A stretch of 54,709 bases of DNA. Origin: Chromera velia. Taxonomy: Eukaryota; Sar; Chromeraceae. Every line of letters begins with the position of its first letter. Positions within the stretch are counted from its first letter, which is position 1. The notes beneath the pieces were generated by a model. The model made no database searches, was not told where the DNA came from, and saw nothing but the letters and a program-made list of their open reading frames with translations. Location of the stretch: assembly GCA_018398765.1 (NCBI GenBank), contig JAHBMJ010000973.1, forward strand, positions 64,108-118,816. The letters run 5' to 3'. Positions 24,401 to 33,931 of this stretch are shown here, piece by piece. A program made the translations under genes and the position numbers.

Positions 24401-26857
24401 GCGCAAGCCACCCCTGAGCAGTTGGTTCTTCTCATGAGTGGAGAAGCTGAGCCTGAGGATTTGGGCCTAGGGCAGCAGGAGGAAGAGAAGAAGTCTCTTG
24501 CGTCTTCGGGGTCCTCCCGTCGAAGCAGTAGCAAGCGAAAGTCCACCCACACACTCACACGAGAAGAGGCAAAGCTCGCTGTGGCAGCACTCATCGAGAA
24601 GGTAGAGGCCGAGGTGGAGAGGCAGACGACGGAGGAACAAGAAGAAGAGCCGAAAGGAAAGAAAGGAGGAGCCAAATTTGCGGCCGGGACACACGGAGGG
24701 GGAGGAAAAGTAGTCCGCCGCCCCACGGGTTTTGTCCGTGGCCCCATCCCGACTGATGACGATTTAGATGAGGACGAAGAAGAAGAGGAAGGGCCTCGCG
24801 GAGCCACGAGCTTCGCAACAGGCACAAAGAGTGGGGGGGGGAAAGTAGCACGCAGACCCACCGGATTCGTCCGTGGTCCCATTCCCACAGACGATGATCT
24901 AGATGAAGATGAAGAGGACGAGGGACCCCGTGGGGCAACATCCTTTGCCACAGGCACCAAGAGTGGGGGTGGAAAGGTTGCAAGATGCCCCACGGGTTTC
25001 GTGCGTGGTTCCATTCCGACCGACGACGATGATGAAGATGAGGAAGAAGAGGAGCAGGGGCCGAAGGGGGCCACCCACTTTGCCACGGGTACAAAAAGCG
25101 GGGGTGGAAAGGTCGCTAGACGTCCCACCGGCTTTGTCCGGGGTCCCATTCCCACAGATGAGGACGACGAGGACGAAGACGATGAGGAGGATGAGGGGCC
25201 CCGTGGCGCTACAACCTTTGCCACAGGCACGAAGAGTGGAGGAGGCAAAGTCGCCCGTCGTCCGACAGGTTTTGTCCGGGGTCCCATTCCCACCGATGAC
25301 GATGACGAAGAAGAGGACGAAGAGGAGGAGGGGCCCCAAGGAGCCACTCACTTCGCATCTGGCACAAAGAGCGGAGGAGGCAAAGTAGCCCGCCGTCCCA
25401 CCGGCTTTGTCCGGGGTCCCATTCCCACAGATGATGATGATGATGATGATGAGGAAGAAGACGAGGAAGATGATGGGCCCCGGGGTGCCACATCTTTTGC
25501 CACAGGCACAAAGGCTGGGGGAGGGAAAGTCGCACGTCGCCCGACCGGCTTCGTTCGCGGTCCCATTCCCACAGACGAGGATGATGAAGATGAGGACGAA
25601 GAAGAGGATGAGGGGCCGCGTGGAGCCACGACCTTCGCAACGGGCACGAAGAGGGGGGGGGGGAAGGTAGCGCGCAGACCGACGGGTTTTGTCCGCGGTC
25701 CCATTCCCACCGATGACGATGATGAAGACGAAGAAGAAGAGGATGAGGGACCACAGGGTGCGACCCACTTTGCCACAGGGACCAAAAGCGGGGGAGGGAA
25801 GGTTGCTAGACGTCCTACGGGTTTTGTCCGTGGTCCCATTCCCACAGATGAGGACGACGAGGACGAAGACGATGAGGAGGATGAGGGGCCTCGTGGCGCA
25901 ACCACCTTTGCCTCAGGGACAAAAAGTGGGGGGGGAAAGGTTGCTAGGCGTCCCACGGGGTTTGTCCGTGGTCCCATTCCGACCGACGACGACGATGAAG
26001 AGGATGAAGAGGGGGAGGAGGAGGGGCCGCAGGGAGCCACGCATTTTGCTTCCGGCACGAAGAGCGGAGGGGGGAAAGTCGCCCGTCGCCCCACCGGCTT
26101 TGTCCGAGGTCCCATTCCCACAGATGAAGATGACGAAGATGAAGACGACGAAGAGGATGAGGGGCCTCGCGGAGCAACGAGCTTCGCAACAGGGACAAAG
26201 AGTGGAGGCGGGAAAGTCGCCCGTCGTCCCACGGGGTTTGTCCGGGGTCCCATCCCAACAGACGAAGATGATGAAGAATCTGAAGAGGAAGAGGAAGAGG
26301 AGGAGGGACCCCAAGGAGCGACGCACTTTGCCACAGGGACGAAAAGCGGGGGAGGTAAGGTAGCCCGCCGTCCTACCGGCTTTGTCCGGGGTCCCATTCC
26401 CACCGATGACGATGATGAGGACGAAGACGACGAAGAGGATGAGGGGCCGCGTGGAGCTACAACATTTGCCACAGGCACAAAGAGTGGGGGGGGCAAAGTA
26501 GCGCGTAGACCCACCGGTTTCGTTCGTGGTCCCATCCCAACAGACGAAGATGATGAGGACGAGGAGGACGAGGAGGATGAGGGGCCACACGGGGCCACCC
26601 ACTTTGCAACGGGCACAAAAATTGGGGGGGGGAAGGTCGCTAGACGTCCCACCGGCTTTGTCCGGGGTCCCATTCCCACAGATGACGATGATGAGGACGA
26701 AGACGATGAGGAGGATGAGGGGCCCCGTGGTGCTACAACATTTGCCACAGGCACGAAAAGTGGAGGAGGCAAAGTCGCCCGTCGTCCGACAGGTTTCGTC
26801 AGAGGTCTGCCTCCACCGGAGGACGACGATGACGATGAGGAGAGTGACGAGGAATAG
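16560..26857 (+). CDS. RING-finger protein with giant alternating basic/acidic repeat array
   Basis: Thirteen exons: 16560-16702, 16802-17864, 18087-18473, 18825-19241, 19498-19677, 20075-20276, 20523-20651, 20896-20988, 21295-21420, 21670-21834, 22152-22247, 22466-23644 and 23940-26857. All are GT-AG and the total is 7098 nt (2365 residues). Splicing the first 99-nt intron assembles a RING: C21-x2-C24, C34, H40, C43-x2-C46, C57-x2-D60, followed by a TRAF-type LHKLVRNGRIEQAI helix. An E3 ubiquitin ligase role is therefore inferred; the last zinc ligand is Asp, as in some RINGs. The middle is low-complexity, with acidic coiled stretches. From about residue 1000 there are 22 copies of a motif like KVARRPTGFVRGPIPT, each followed by a run of Asp/Glu and GPRGATSFATGTKSGGG. 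RRPT fits a basophilic-kinase site. A 60-residue module (FSADTR...EDGGKGPL...WRKS) occurs twice. The weakest junction is the donor gtcatt at 23645. Confidence 0.68.
16703..16801 (+). other. 99-nt in-frame intron inside the RING
   Basis: Donor CAAT|gtcagt and acceptor ctatttgcag|GTC. The length is a multiple of three with no stop, so unspliced message stays open. Only the spliced form brings the Cys pairs to normal RING spacing (CRDCAMSYLRVHGCCPFD). Retention would insert 33 residues between the sixth and seventh zinc ligands. Confidence 0.7.
19743..20058 (+). repeat. eight tandem copies of a 39-bp unit in an intron
   Basis: A unit beginning TTGTTCGTGTGCTTCATTCT is repeated eight times with essentially no divergence, inside the intron at 19678-20074. 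The unit is 13 codons long and open in several frames. On the plus strand in the upstream exon frame it reads FVCFILLYPLLLL; on the minus strand it reads EKKRVKQNEAHEQ. The identity of the copies points to recent expansion. Confidence 0.95.
21859..22028 (+). repeat. about four tandem copies of a 41-bp unit in an intron
   Basis: The unit begins ACTTCATCAAGGCATTGCAT and ends in CCACAAA. Copies differ by one to three bases, and the last carries a short insertion. It lies inside the intron at 21835-22151 of the RING gene. Confidence 0.9.
22510..23030 (+). repeat. coding repeat array, first block
   Basis: Exon 12 carries four copies of the RRPTGFVRG unit, each followed by acidic Asp/Glu runs, with one more divergent copy (RRPTGFIHG) near 23180. 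It encodes the start of the alternating charge array in the RING protein. Confidence 0.9.
24661..26850 (+). repeat. coding repeat array, main block (16 units of about 46 residues)
   Basis: Sixteen tandem units of roughly 135-145 bp in exon 13. Each encodes a glycine-rich start (TGTKSGGGKVA), RRPTGFVRGPIPT, then 12-18 Asp/Glu. From the fourth unit on, GPRGAT(T/S)F and GPQGATHF types mostly alternate, a two-unit higher-order repeat. Codons differ between copies while the peptide is conserved, suggesting purifying selection. Because of the repeat, the antisense strand is open as long Ser-rich frames. Confidence 0.95.
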
Positions 26858-28168
26858 GGGGGATCGAGGCTCTTTCCTTTCTAGCTTTTCCTCATTTCAT
26901 GGAATGTAAGACAGGCAGGCAGGCAGACAGACGGATGGCGACTTTGTGGGGAAAATGGCAAAGTCTCTATGTAATTTTCACTGCATGCACAGACGGTGTG
27001 AACGCCCTAGAGGGATGTGGAGTCGTCATGTATGGCTTTGCCACGCAATGAATGGTCATGAAAAAGAATTTACATGCATGCACATCAAATTAAATGCATG
27101 TGAATATCGCTGTCCGGAAACGAAATGCATATTCTACATTCATTGCTGTCAATTAACCTTGTGTCGTCTGCCCATCAGTACGGTGGAAGCCTTCAAAACA
27201 AATGTGCACGGGGTCCCTTTGGACTTCCGAAAAATGAAACGTCGTGAACATACAAATCACAAGATTGACTCGGATTGTTGAACTCCATAGGACCCTGCAT
27301 GGATGTAATGCAAATGAGATTGCAAATAATTGAATTGCCTTCACTGCATGATATCTTATTTGCACAATCATTATTCGTCACACAGATCGATTCAATTCAT
27401 TGTAAAAAAAGAAAAAACAATGCAAAATATTAATTAATAAAATATACTTGCAATGCTAGTTGCATTAATCCGAGCATTAACCGTGACTTAACTATTAAGA
27501 TATAAGATCCATACTAAGTAGTAATATATAGAAACGACCCGAAAACCATTTTCCACCCTGAATATTTTTTTTTGCACAGTGTAGAACATTCAGCTTAAGA
27601 TGCTTCAAAGTTGCTTAAATTAGAAATCTTTAAAATTTAATCTATAAAAAACAGCTGTTTAGAAATGTTTGGAACTTAACATATTGTGCACTTAAGTAAA
27701 AAAACAAATGTTCTATCGTATTTAGGAGTAATAAGAAGAACTAAGCCCTGCACTAGCTAAATAAAAAAAGAAAGAAAAAAAAAAGTTTCCCTAGTTTTTT
27801 ATTTTTTTATTTATTTATCCACCAAATAACACTTGTTTTTCTTAGTGTTTTTCATCCAACACTCCCTGCAACACCTAGTGCAACACTCAAACAACACTTA
27901 AACAATAGTTGTTTGTCTAGTCAAAGGGCTGATAAATAAAAAAAAAATCGATTAAAAAAAAGTTTTCTTAGTTTTTTTTTTTTTTATCTATAGTGCATGG
28001 CCTAGGAGAAGAATTAGAATGTTTGGTTGGGAATTTAGAATCCCAAATTCTTAATGCAGAACAATTTAGATTTTTTTTCTATATTAAAAACCTAGCTACT
28101 ACTATCACATAGTAAGAAAAGCTGTATTTTAATTTGTGGATTCATCATCATCATCATACATCATTGCC
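26858..28168. other. AT-rich intergenic region
   Basis: No gene recognised. The first 100 bases include a short GGCA/GACA run, probably in the 3' UTR. From about 27380 the DNA is very AT-rich with A and T homopolymers and TTTAT runs. TGCATGCA-like words cluster at about 26980-27095. Confidence 0.6.
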
Positions 28169-28178
28169 ATCGGCCTAT
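28169..28178 (+). repeat. target-site duplication, left copy
   Basis: ATCGGCCTAT immediately precedes the terminal inverted repeat at 28179. The identical decamer follows the right terminus at 29605-29614. Confidence 0.8.
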
Positions 28179-29604
28179 AGTGACCATGTTTGATTTAATT
28201 ATATTTGATTTGATTTGATTTGATTTGATTTGAGCTTCAACCTCAAATATTTGATATTTGAGGTAAGATTTGAGGTTAACCTTTTAGGGTTCCTCACTGA
28301 GTCACTGACTTACTATCACTCTGATCATTTTTCTCATGACAATAGTTATCAGAACATTTCTGATGTGTATTTCAAAAATTTAAAAAAATATATATATAAT
28401 TATAACTTATCAGTTCCGTAAAAAAAATATGCCTGTGTGGCAGTGTATATACACTAGTTACTGAGACTCACTCTAGTACTAATAGAGATTAAGAACGTAA
28501 AATTGATAGATTTAAAATTGCATATGACTTTTTGTTGATACGATAAAGTTAGAGCACGTACTAAAATTGAGGTGACAATCACTCAGCTTTATGACACTTC
28601 CTTTTCCTCTTCTTCATGATCACTTTCTTCAATATGAATCGAATTGATCGGTGGTGGGAGCTGCTGAGAGCTTTTTCTCTGGCTTTTCGGCTTTCCAGGG
28701 GTGGGTACTCCTGGGCTTCTATTCAGTTGCGGAGAGATAACAACGGGGTGAGACGGAGAACCACGCATACATTTGCTATTGCTGTTGGTGTTGGAACCGT
28801 CCTATTTCTGGGCAGCTAAGCATCCAGAGTTGGTAAGTTCGGTTACCCTCTGTGCCGTGCCAGGGCCGACAACAAGCCCCTTGTATTGGAGGTGAATATA
28901 GAGAGGTCGGTAGCCTTCCTCACCCGGAGTGATGACTTTCTCAGGAGGGGGAAGTTTCCCCCTAGCCTTCTCAGCATTTGCGTCTGCGGCCGCCTCCTTT
29001 GGAAGTTTGAAAAGAACTGGTTGCCGCTGCTGCATACTCACAGCCACAAATAATTTCTCCTTCCCCCTCGGCTCCTTGTATTTTCACCTGATACTGAATC
29101 ACATTTGCCCCCTTTTGCACGGACCATATTTTTTTTGCGTACCCGGCTCTAAAAACAAATGCCTCCTTCTTCCCGTTCGACCTTGTCAGATTGTATGACA
29201 TGTCTTTACGGGGTGTAAAATGTTTGCAGACGCTCAAAAAGGGGGCCGTAAAAGATGTTCCAGCACCAGAAAAGTCAACACAGCTGTTCGGGAAAACGTT
29301 CAGCTGATCGGTTTACCTCTGCATGAAGTAAAAGGAGGTGAAACGTCAATTTTAGTACAGCTCAAAACGTTTTTTTTTTGAGAGCAAACCATCAAGATTT
29401 AGGTTTTTTCATTTGAATCAGCATGCGTGACGGATCGGTACTTGCAAAAGGTTTTTTGGGACCTTCATATTTGAGGTTGAAAGTCATATTAATCAAATAT
29501 TTGATCGTATTTGATAGGTCTTTAAACACTAGGTCCTCCCTGACTGGATATTTGATTTGAGCTTAAGCCCTACCTCAAATCAAATCAAATCAAACATGGT
29601 CACT
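28179..29604. mobile_element. TIR DNA transposon, probably Mutator-like, 1.43 kb
   Basis: The ends are perfect 18-bp inverted repeats, AGTGACCATGTTTGATTT at 28179-28196 and its complement at 29587-29604. More inverted similarity lies inside (TTTGA runs and TTCAACCTCAAATAT). The element is flanked by the 10-bp direct repeat ATCGGCCTAT. A target duplication of 9-11 bp with TIRs is typical of the Mutator superfamily, so that class is inferred. The interior carries a broken minus-strand coding sequence at 28576-29237. Confidence 0.75.
28576..29237 (-). pseudogene. decayed coding sequence inside the TIR element
   Basis: On the minus strand one frame covers 29237-28971 (segments VFRAGYAKKIWSVQKGANV and IICGCEYAA). 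A second frame takes over near 29047 (VLFKLPKEAAADANAEKARG, then YRPLYIHLQYKGLVV). It hits an in-frame TAG after LAAQK near 28805, then continues with coding-like sequence to a TAA near 28576, ending HEEEEKEVS. A frameshift plus an internal stop indicate decay. The CGC near a Tyr-x-Val stretch could be a SWIM-finger remnant of a MULE transposase, but too little remains to say. Confidence 0.5.
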
Positions 29605-29614
29605 ATCGGCCTAT
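29605..29614 (+). repeat. target-site duplication, right copy
   Basis: ATCGGCCTAT directly follows the right terminal inverted repeat and matches the left flank exactly. Confidence 0.8.
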
Positions 29615-29929
29615 AAAGAGGCGTCTAGCGTTTGGCGGCAACGCACGAGGCAGTTCGGTATCAATATTTTAAAACTCAAAGATTTCATACCTTAAGGAGA
29701 TCTTTAACACAGATGAGCTTTATATACACATTTAAGCATCAAAAAATATAATTGGAAATTTGGATTTCCAATTGGAAATTCAATTTTTCAATTGGAAATC
29801 ATATACGTTTTGAGTTGGAAAATCAATTGGATCTGTTTATGATCTGATCAGAATGGTTGCTGTTATGTCGAAACAAGGGATAAGTAGAGTAGAACAGATA
29901 TGAATAGAAGGGGCAAGGGGCGTGGAAGG

Positions 29930-31285
29930 AAAGACGGGAGATTTAGTGGACTGCAACCACCAGATAAAGGGAACCACCAGCCCGAGGCTCCGATCCCTCC
30001 TCCCCAACAAGGGGAAGCAATGCTGCCACAGCACCACCTGTGCCAGGTCTGAAAGTGTCTATGCGGATAGCAGAGCAGACAACAAAAAGGCTCGAGGCTG
30101 TACTGATCGCCCTGAGGGGGTTCTATGACGCCCCTCCGTTCAGTGCACTTGCCCCCTCCCTTTCTGTCTGCTGCTGTGTGGTCTCCCCTATCTGTGTCTC
30201 TCCGTCAATGGAGGGAGGCGAGTGGACAGGGCTGGTGGTCGTGCCCAGAAGAGGGTCAAGCAGGGCGAGTGGCTGCCCTGTCCCCATGGGGCCCATTCTG
30301 GGTGTCTGTCCCGGTCCTCCGATAGACGGCGGGAAACCCCCCACTGGAGAACCTCCTTGAAGCACCTCTCCCATCAGACCGAATCCTAGCCCAGGAGCAA
30401 CCGGGCTCCCGCACCACCCATCCAAACCGAGACCGAATCCCGGTAGTATTATAGATCTTGACACGACTGGAGGAAGCGCGTACTGGGCAGAAGGGGAACA
30501 GAATGGAGGGATGCCGAAATAATTCGCATCTACGGGGTGGGCAGAGGGTGCATAACATTGTGGACGTACGGTCCCCCTCCTCATCCGTACCCGTACGCAT
30601 CACCCCCCATCCACGGGGTGGGCTGAGGGTGCATGTGGACGTACAGTCCCCCTCCCGGTCCCCCTCCTCTCCCGTATCCGTGTCCAACCCCCCCCGTCTT
30701 TGGGGTGGGGATAGAGGAAGTTTCAACTCGCAGCTCCCCCCACATCCCCCCACGGACTTCTTCTTCATCCGCTTGGCTGCTGCCAGTCTCTCCCTCTCTT
30801 TGCACAGCAGACGGTGGATTGCCTGCGGGAAAGACACAGACTTGTTCTCTCCCCTTTCTCCCCCAGTGTCATTCTTTAGCACCTCCAACTCTACGCCTTT
30901 CATCGTGTACTTAACCCACGCCCTGTACGTCTCTAAAACTTCTTAAAGCACGTTTCTCCACTTCCGTTCAAATGTCTCCGAAATGTTCCTCCCCGCGTTT
31001 CCCGTCTGGCCAGCCGTGAAGCTCATTTGAGAGAACACGGGTCCAGAAGGCTTAGCCCTAAAGGATTCCTGTGACAAAGGACTCAAGCCTCTCCTCCGCA
31101 TCTCTACCGGAAGGAGGGTGACAGTTGTCTGACCCGGGCCAGTCTGAGAGTCCTGCACCTGTCCCTGCCCTGCATATTCCCTTGCGACCTCCTCCCTTGT
31201 CTCCCAATTCTCAACTCCCTCCTCCGCAATGGCTGGCAATGCATCGACTCTCGCCTGACGCTGGGGTCTCTTGAGGAGTACGACA
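29930..31285 (-). pseudogene. decayed or disrupted reading frame with in-frame stops
   Basis: One minus-strand frame runs from about 31285 to 30256. It is broken by a single TAA at about 30940 (FERKWRNVL stop EVLETYRAWVKYTMKG), and the text on both sides is clearly protein-like. Near 30500 the better frame shifts (IILPGFGLGLDGWC, then a Gly/Pro/Thr-rich tail). After a TAG at about 30124 it again remains open for some 60 codons. I recognise no domain. It could be a retroelement gag or host gene remnant. A live gene with unrecognised introns is less likely but possible, since a TATA-like ATATATAT lies upstream near 31295. Confidence 0.4.
30530..30715. repeat. degenerate tandem repeat of about 70-80 bp
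   Basis: Three related units share CGGGGTGGGCAGAGGGTGC-like and GGACGTACGGTCCCCCTCC-like words, within the decayed frame at 29930-31285. Confidence 0.6.
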
Positions 31286-31638
31286 GAACACTACCATATA
31301 TATGCCCGATTGATCTGGTCTTTTTGATTTTCAAATTCGAAACTGCACAAAGCCTTCTCTGCCCTTTGCACCACAAAGTGCAGCTTATGGAAAGGTCTTT
31401 GAAAGGTTGGATAGATGCTGACTCTCTTGGGAGAGATTCTCTGAAGGTGCATGGATCTTAAATTAGACTACGTACAAGTGCAATTTTACTGCACTTGTGG
31501 TTGCAACACTTCGCAACACTTATGCAACATGCATGCACTTTGACGCACGCGCGGTACGTGTAGCTCATGCAAGCGCTCAGCGCAAGGCCTGGCAATGAAT
31601 GTGCAATGATGAGCCAAAGATTCCGCGAGCTGTCATCC

Positions 31639-31648
31639 TATATATATA
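31639..31648 (+). promoter_or_regulatory. TATA-like element upstream of the fumarate reductase gene
   Basis: TATATATATA lies 230 nt upstream of the first possible ATG at 31879, in the divergent region 31286-31878. TGCATGCA and GC-rich words lie just upstream at 31530-31600. Confidence 0.35.
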
Positions 31649-31878
31649 GCTTTCGATTCGGGCCATCCAAGAAAGTCTGAGACTGCTTTCGTTGGGGGAG
31701 GGGCTTCCGAAGTTCTCAGAAAAAAAGAATGCAAATCATAACTGCCTCTTTGATCGTCGTCAAGCATCACTAGCTCAACACCGTCTTATGATGTTGTTTC
31801 TCAGAATCACAGGCAAAGAGAGACTTCGCACTCGTGCCTGAAACTTTGCTGGGCATGTCATCCTTTTGATCTTGTTGA

Positions 31879-33615
31879 ATGCTCCTGTTGCATTCGCCCT
31901 GCCTTCCGTTTAGAGTCGCTCGACTTCCTCGTTTTTGTGTGGTTCAGCTGCTTTGGTTTTTTGTATTTTTGGCCACGATGTCTTCGGTCACTGGAGAGAG
32001 AGACGGGAACAGACCGTTCTCCGTGATCGTTGTTGGGTCTGGTTTGGCTGGCCTCACCGCCACCATCGAGGCAGAGAAAGCAGGGGCCAACGTGATTCTT
32101 CTAGAAAAGACTGCAAACACGGGGGGGAACTCAGCAAAAGCCACCTCGGGAATGAACGCTACCCCAACCCGTGCCCAGTTGATGCAACACATTGAGGACT
32201 CCCTTCATGAGTTTGAGGAGGATGTCATCGCCTCAGGTGGGGGTTTTTCTGATCCCCAGCTGGTCGACGTCCTTGTAAAGTCCTCAGCCTATGCGTACAA
32301 TTTCCTAGAGACATTCGAAGGGCTCAACCTGTCAGTCGTGTCCCAGTGTGGAGGACATTCAAAGCCTCGCACACACCGCCTCCCGCCGTCTCCAGACGGC
32401 AAGCCGTCTCCCGTGGGGTGGACTACCGTTTCCACTCTGAAAAAATTCGTTACATCCCTTCCTGCTGTGACTCTCCGCACAAACTCGAGAGTTACACACC
32501 TGCTGAAAGATTCAGCCGGCAAGGTGGGGGGTGTAGGGCTGGAATCGGGGGAGGAGGTGCGGGCAGGGGCCGTGGTTTTGGCGACGGGGGGATACTCTCA
32601 CGATCGTTCTGCCGACTCGTTCCTCTCCAAATACGCACCCTCAGTTGTGAATCTCCCCACAACAAACGGAAACTTTGCAGAGGGGGATGGTGTCAGATTG
32701 GGTTTGGGAGTGGGTGCGGGTGTGGTGGACATGGACAAGGTGCAGGTCCATCCGACGGCGTTTGTTGATCCGAAAGATCCCCTTAGCTCGGTCAAATTCC
32801 TCGCCCCTGAGGCCCTCAGAGGGTCGGGGGGGGTTTTGGTTGACAGTTTTGGGGAGAGGTTCTGTAATGAGCTCGGCAGGCGGGATGAGGTGTCTGAGAA
32901 GATTCTCAGCCTGCCTGGGGGGGTTGCGTTTCTTCTGTTGAATGATGAAGCTGCAGACATTTTCGGTCGACCGAATTTGGGGTTCTACAGCTTCAAGGGG
33001 TTCTTTGTGGAATACCCAGACGCCCAGAGCGCTGCGAGTGCTCTAGGGTTCCCCCAGGGTAGTCTGGAGTCAACGTTGCGAAGGTACTCTGAATCCGCAG
33101 AGAGGGGGGAGGACTCGTTTGGCAAGAAGGTCTTCCCAGTGAAGGCTTTCGATCCGAACAAGAAAGTGATGATCGCCAAAATCACCCCAGCGATCCACTA
33201 CACCATGGGGGGTCTGAAGATAAACCCATTCTCCCAAGTGCAAGGGGAAAATGCCGAGCCTATCCTAGGTCTGTTTGCAGCAGGGGAGGTGACGGGGGGG
33301 GTTCATGGGAAGAACAGACTGGCAGGCAACAGTCTGCTTGAATGTGTGGTGTTCGGTCGAATTTCAGGCAAGGCAGCTGCCTCGTTCTCCTCCTTCCTGG
33401 CGGGGATCCAGCAGGCTGACTTTGACTTTGTGGGGGGGGAAGTCGCTGCATCCCCCTGTCCAGCCCCTGTAGAGAGCCTTCTGTCTGTCTCTGAAGAAGA
33501 GGGAACGAAGGGGGTGAAGGGAATGAGGGCAGAAAAGGAAGCTCTGGAAGCACTTCACGGTCTGTCGAGAGGGACCACCAAAGAGGAACATGAACACACA
33601 ACGCAGGCACAGTGA
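31879..33615 (+). CDS. soluble fumarate reductase-like flavoprotein (FRDS/OSM1 type)
   Basis: A single uninterrupted frame of 578 residues, unusual among intron-rich neighbours. After a hydrophobic leader (VVQLLWFFVFLA, residues about 21-32) comes an FAD-binding Rossmann motif VVGSGLAGL (about 51-59) and ILLEK, then GGNSAKATSGMNA. The catalytic core shows HPTAF, FCNELGRRDEVS with the proton-donor Arg region, AIHYTMGGL, and AAGEVTGGVHGKNRLAGNSLLE. These match the fumarate reductase/succinate dehydrogenase flavoprotein family, especially soluble fumarate reductases that reduce fumarate to succinate. No cytochrome or flavodoxin domain is present. Met34 (31978) is an alternative start that would remove the leader, so location (secretory, plastid or cytosol) is open. 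The Glu/Lys-rich tail after residue 530 is probably disordered. Confidence 0.88.
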   Translation: MLLLHSPCLPFRVARLPRFCVVQLLWFFVFLATMSSVTGERDGNRPFSVIVVGSGLAGLTATIEAEKAGANVILLEKTANTGGNSAKATSGMNATPTRAQLMQHIEDSLHEFEEDVIASGGGFSDPQLVDVLVKSSAYAYNFLETFEGLNLSVVSQCGGHSKPRTHRLPPSPDGKPSPVGWTTVSTLKKFVTSLPAVTLRTNSRVTHLLKDSAGKVGGVGLESGEEVRAGAVVLATGGYSHDRSADSFLSKYAPSVVNLPTTNGNFAEGDGVRLGLGVGAGVVDMDKVQVHPTAFVDPKDPLSSVKFLAPEALRGSGGVLVDSFGERFCNELGRRDEVSEKILSLPGGVAFLLLNDEAADIFGRPNLGFYSFKGFFVEYPDAQSAASALGFPQGSLESTLRRYSESAERGEDSFGKKVFPVKAFDPNKKVMIAKITPAIHYTMGGLKINPFSQVQGENAEPILGLFAAGEVTGGVHGKNRLAGNSLLECVVFGRISGKAAASFSSFLAGIQQADFDFVGGEVAASPCPAPVESLLSVSEEEGTKGVKGMRAEKEALEALHGLSRGTTKEEHEHTTQAQ

Positions 33616-33859
33616 GGAATTGAATTAAGGAGAGAGGGAGAGAAAAAGGAAGAAGATGGGAGGGACCTTGGGATGCATGCTGAACGTTGCAGAGGGAAAG
33701 CATGCAAGAGGAGGAGGAGTGGTGCGGACGAGAAGAGAGGGAAGTGCTTGTATCCCGTGTACTCTCGTTCCGTTCCTCTGCTTTAGATGCACCCCTCAAG
33801 CACGCATAGGTGATCCATGAGCAAGATCTAGGTGTTGACTCTTGATACGCGCACGCGCG

Positions 33860-33931
<72 letters not shown>

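Noticed and set aside
25348..26772. Long Ser-rich open frames antisense to the RING repeat array (also 22413-23141 and 24079-25347)
   Set aside because: They exist because the sense strand encodes Asp/Glu runs and RRPTGFVRG in a constant frame; the antisense of GAxGAx is Ser-rich. The sense frame has varied codons but conserved peptide, so coding is on the plus strand.
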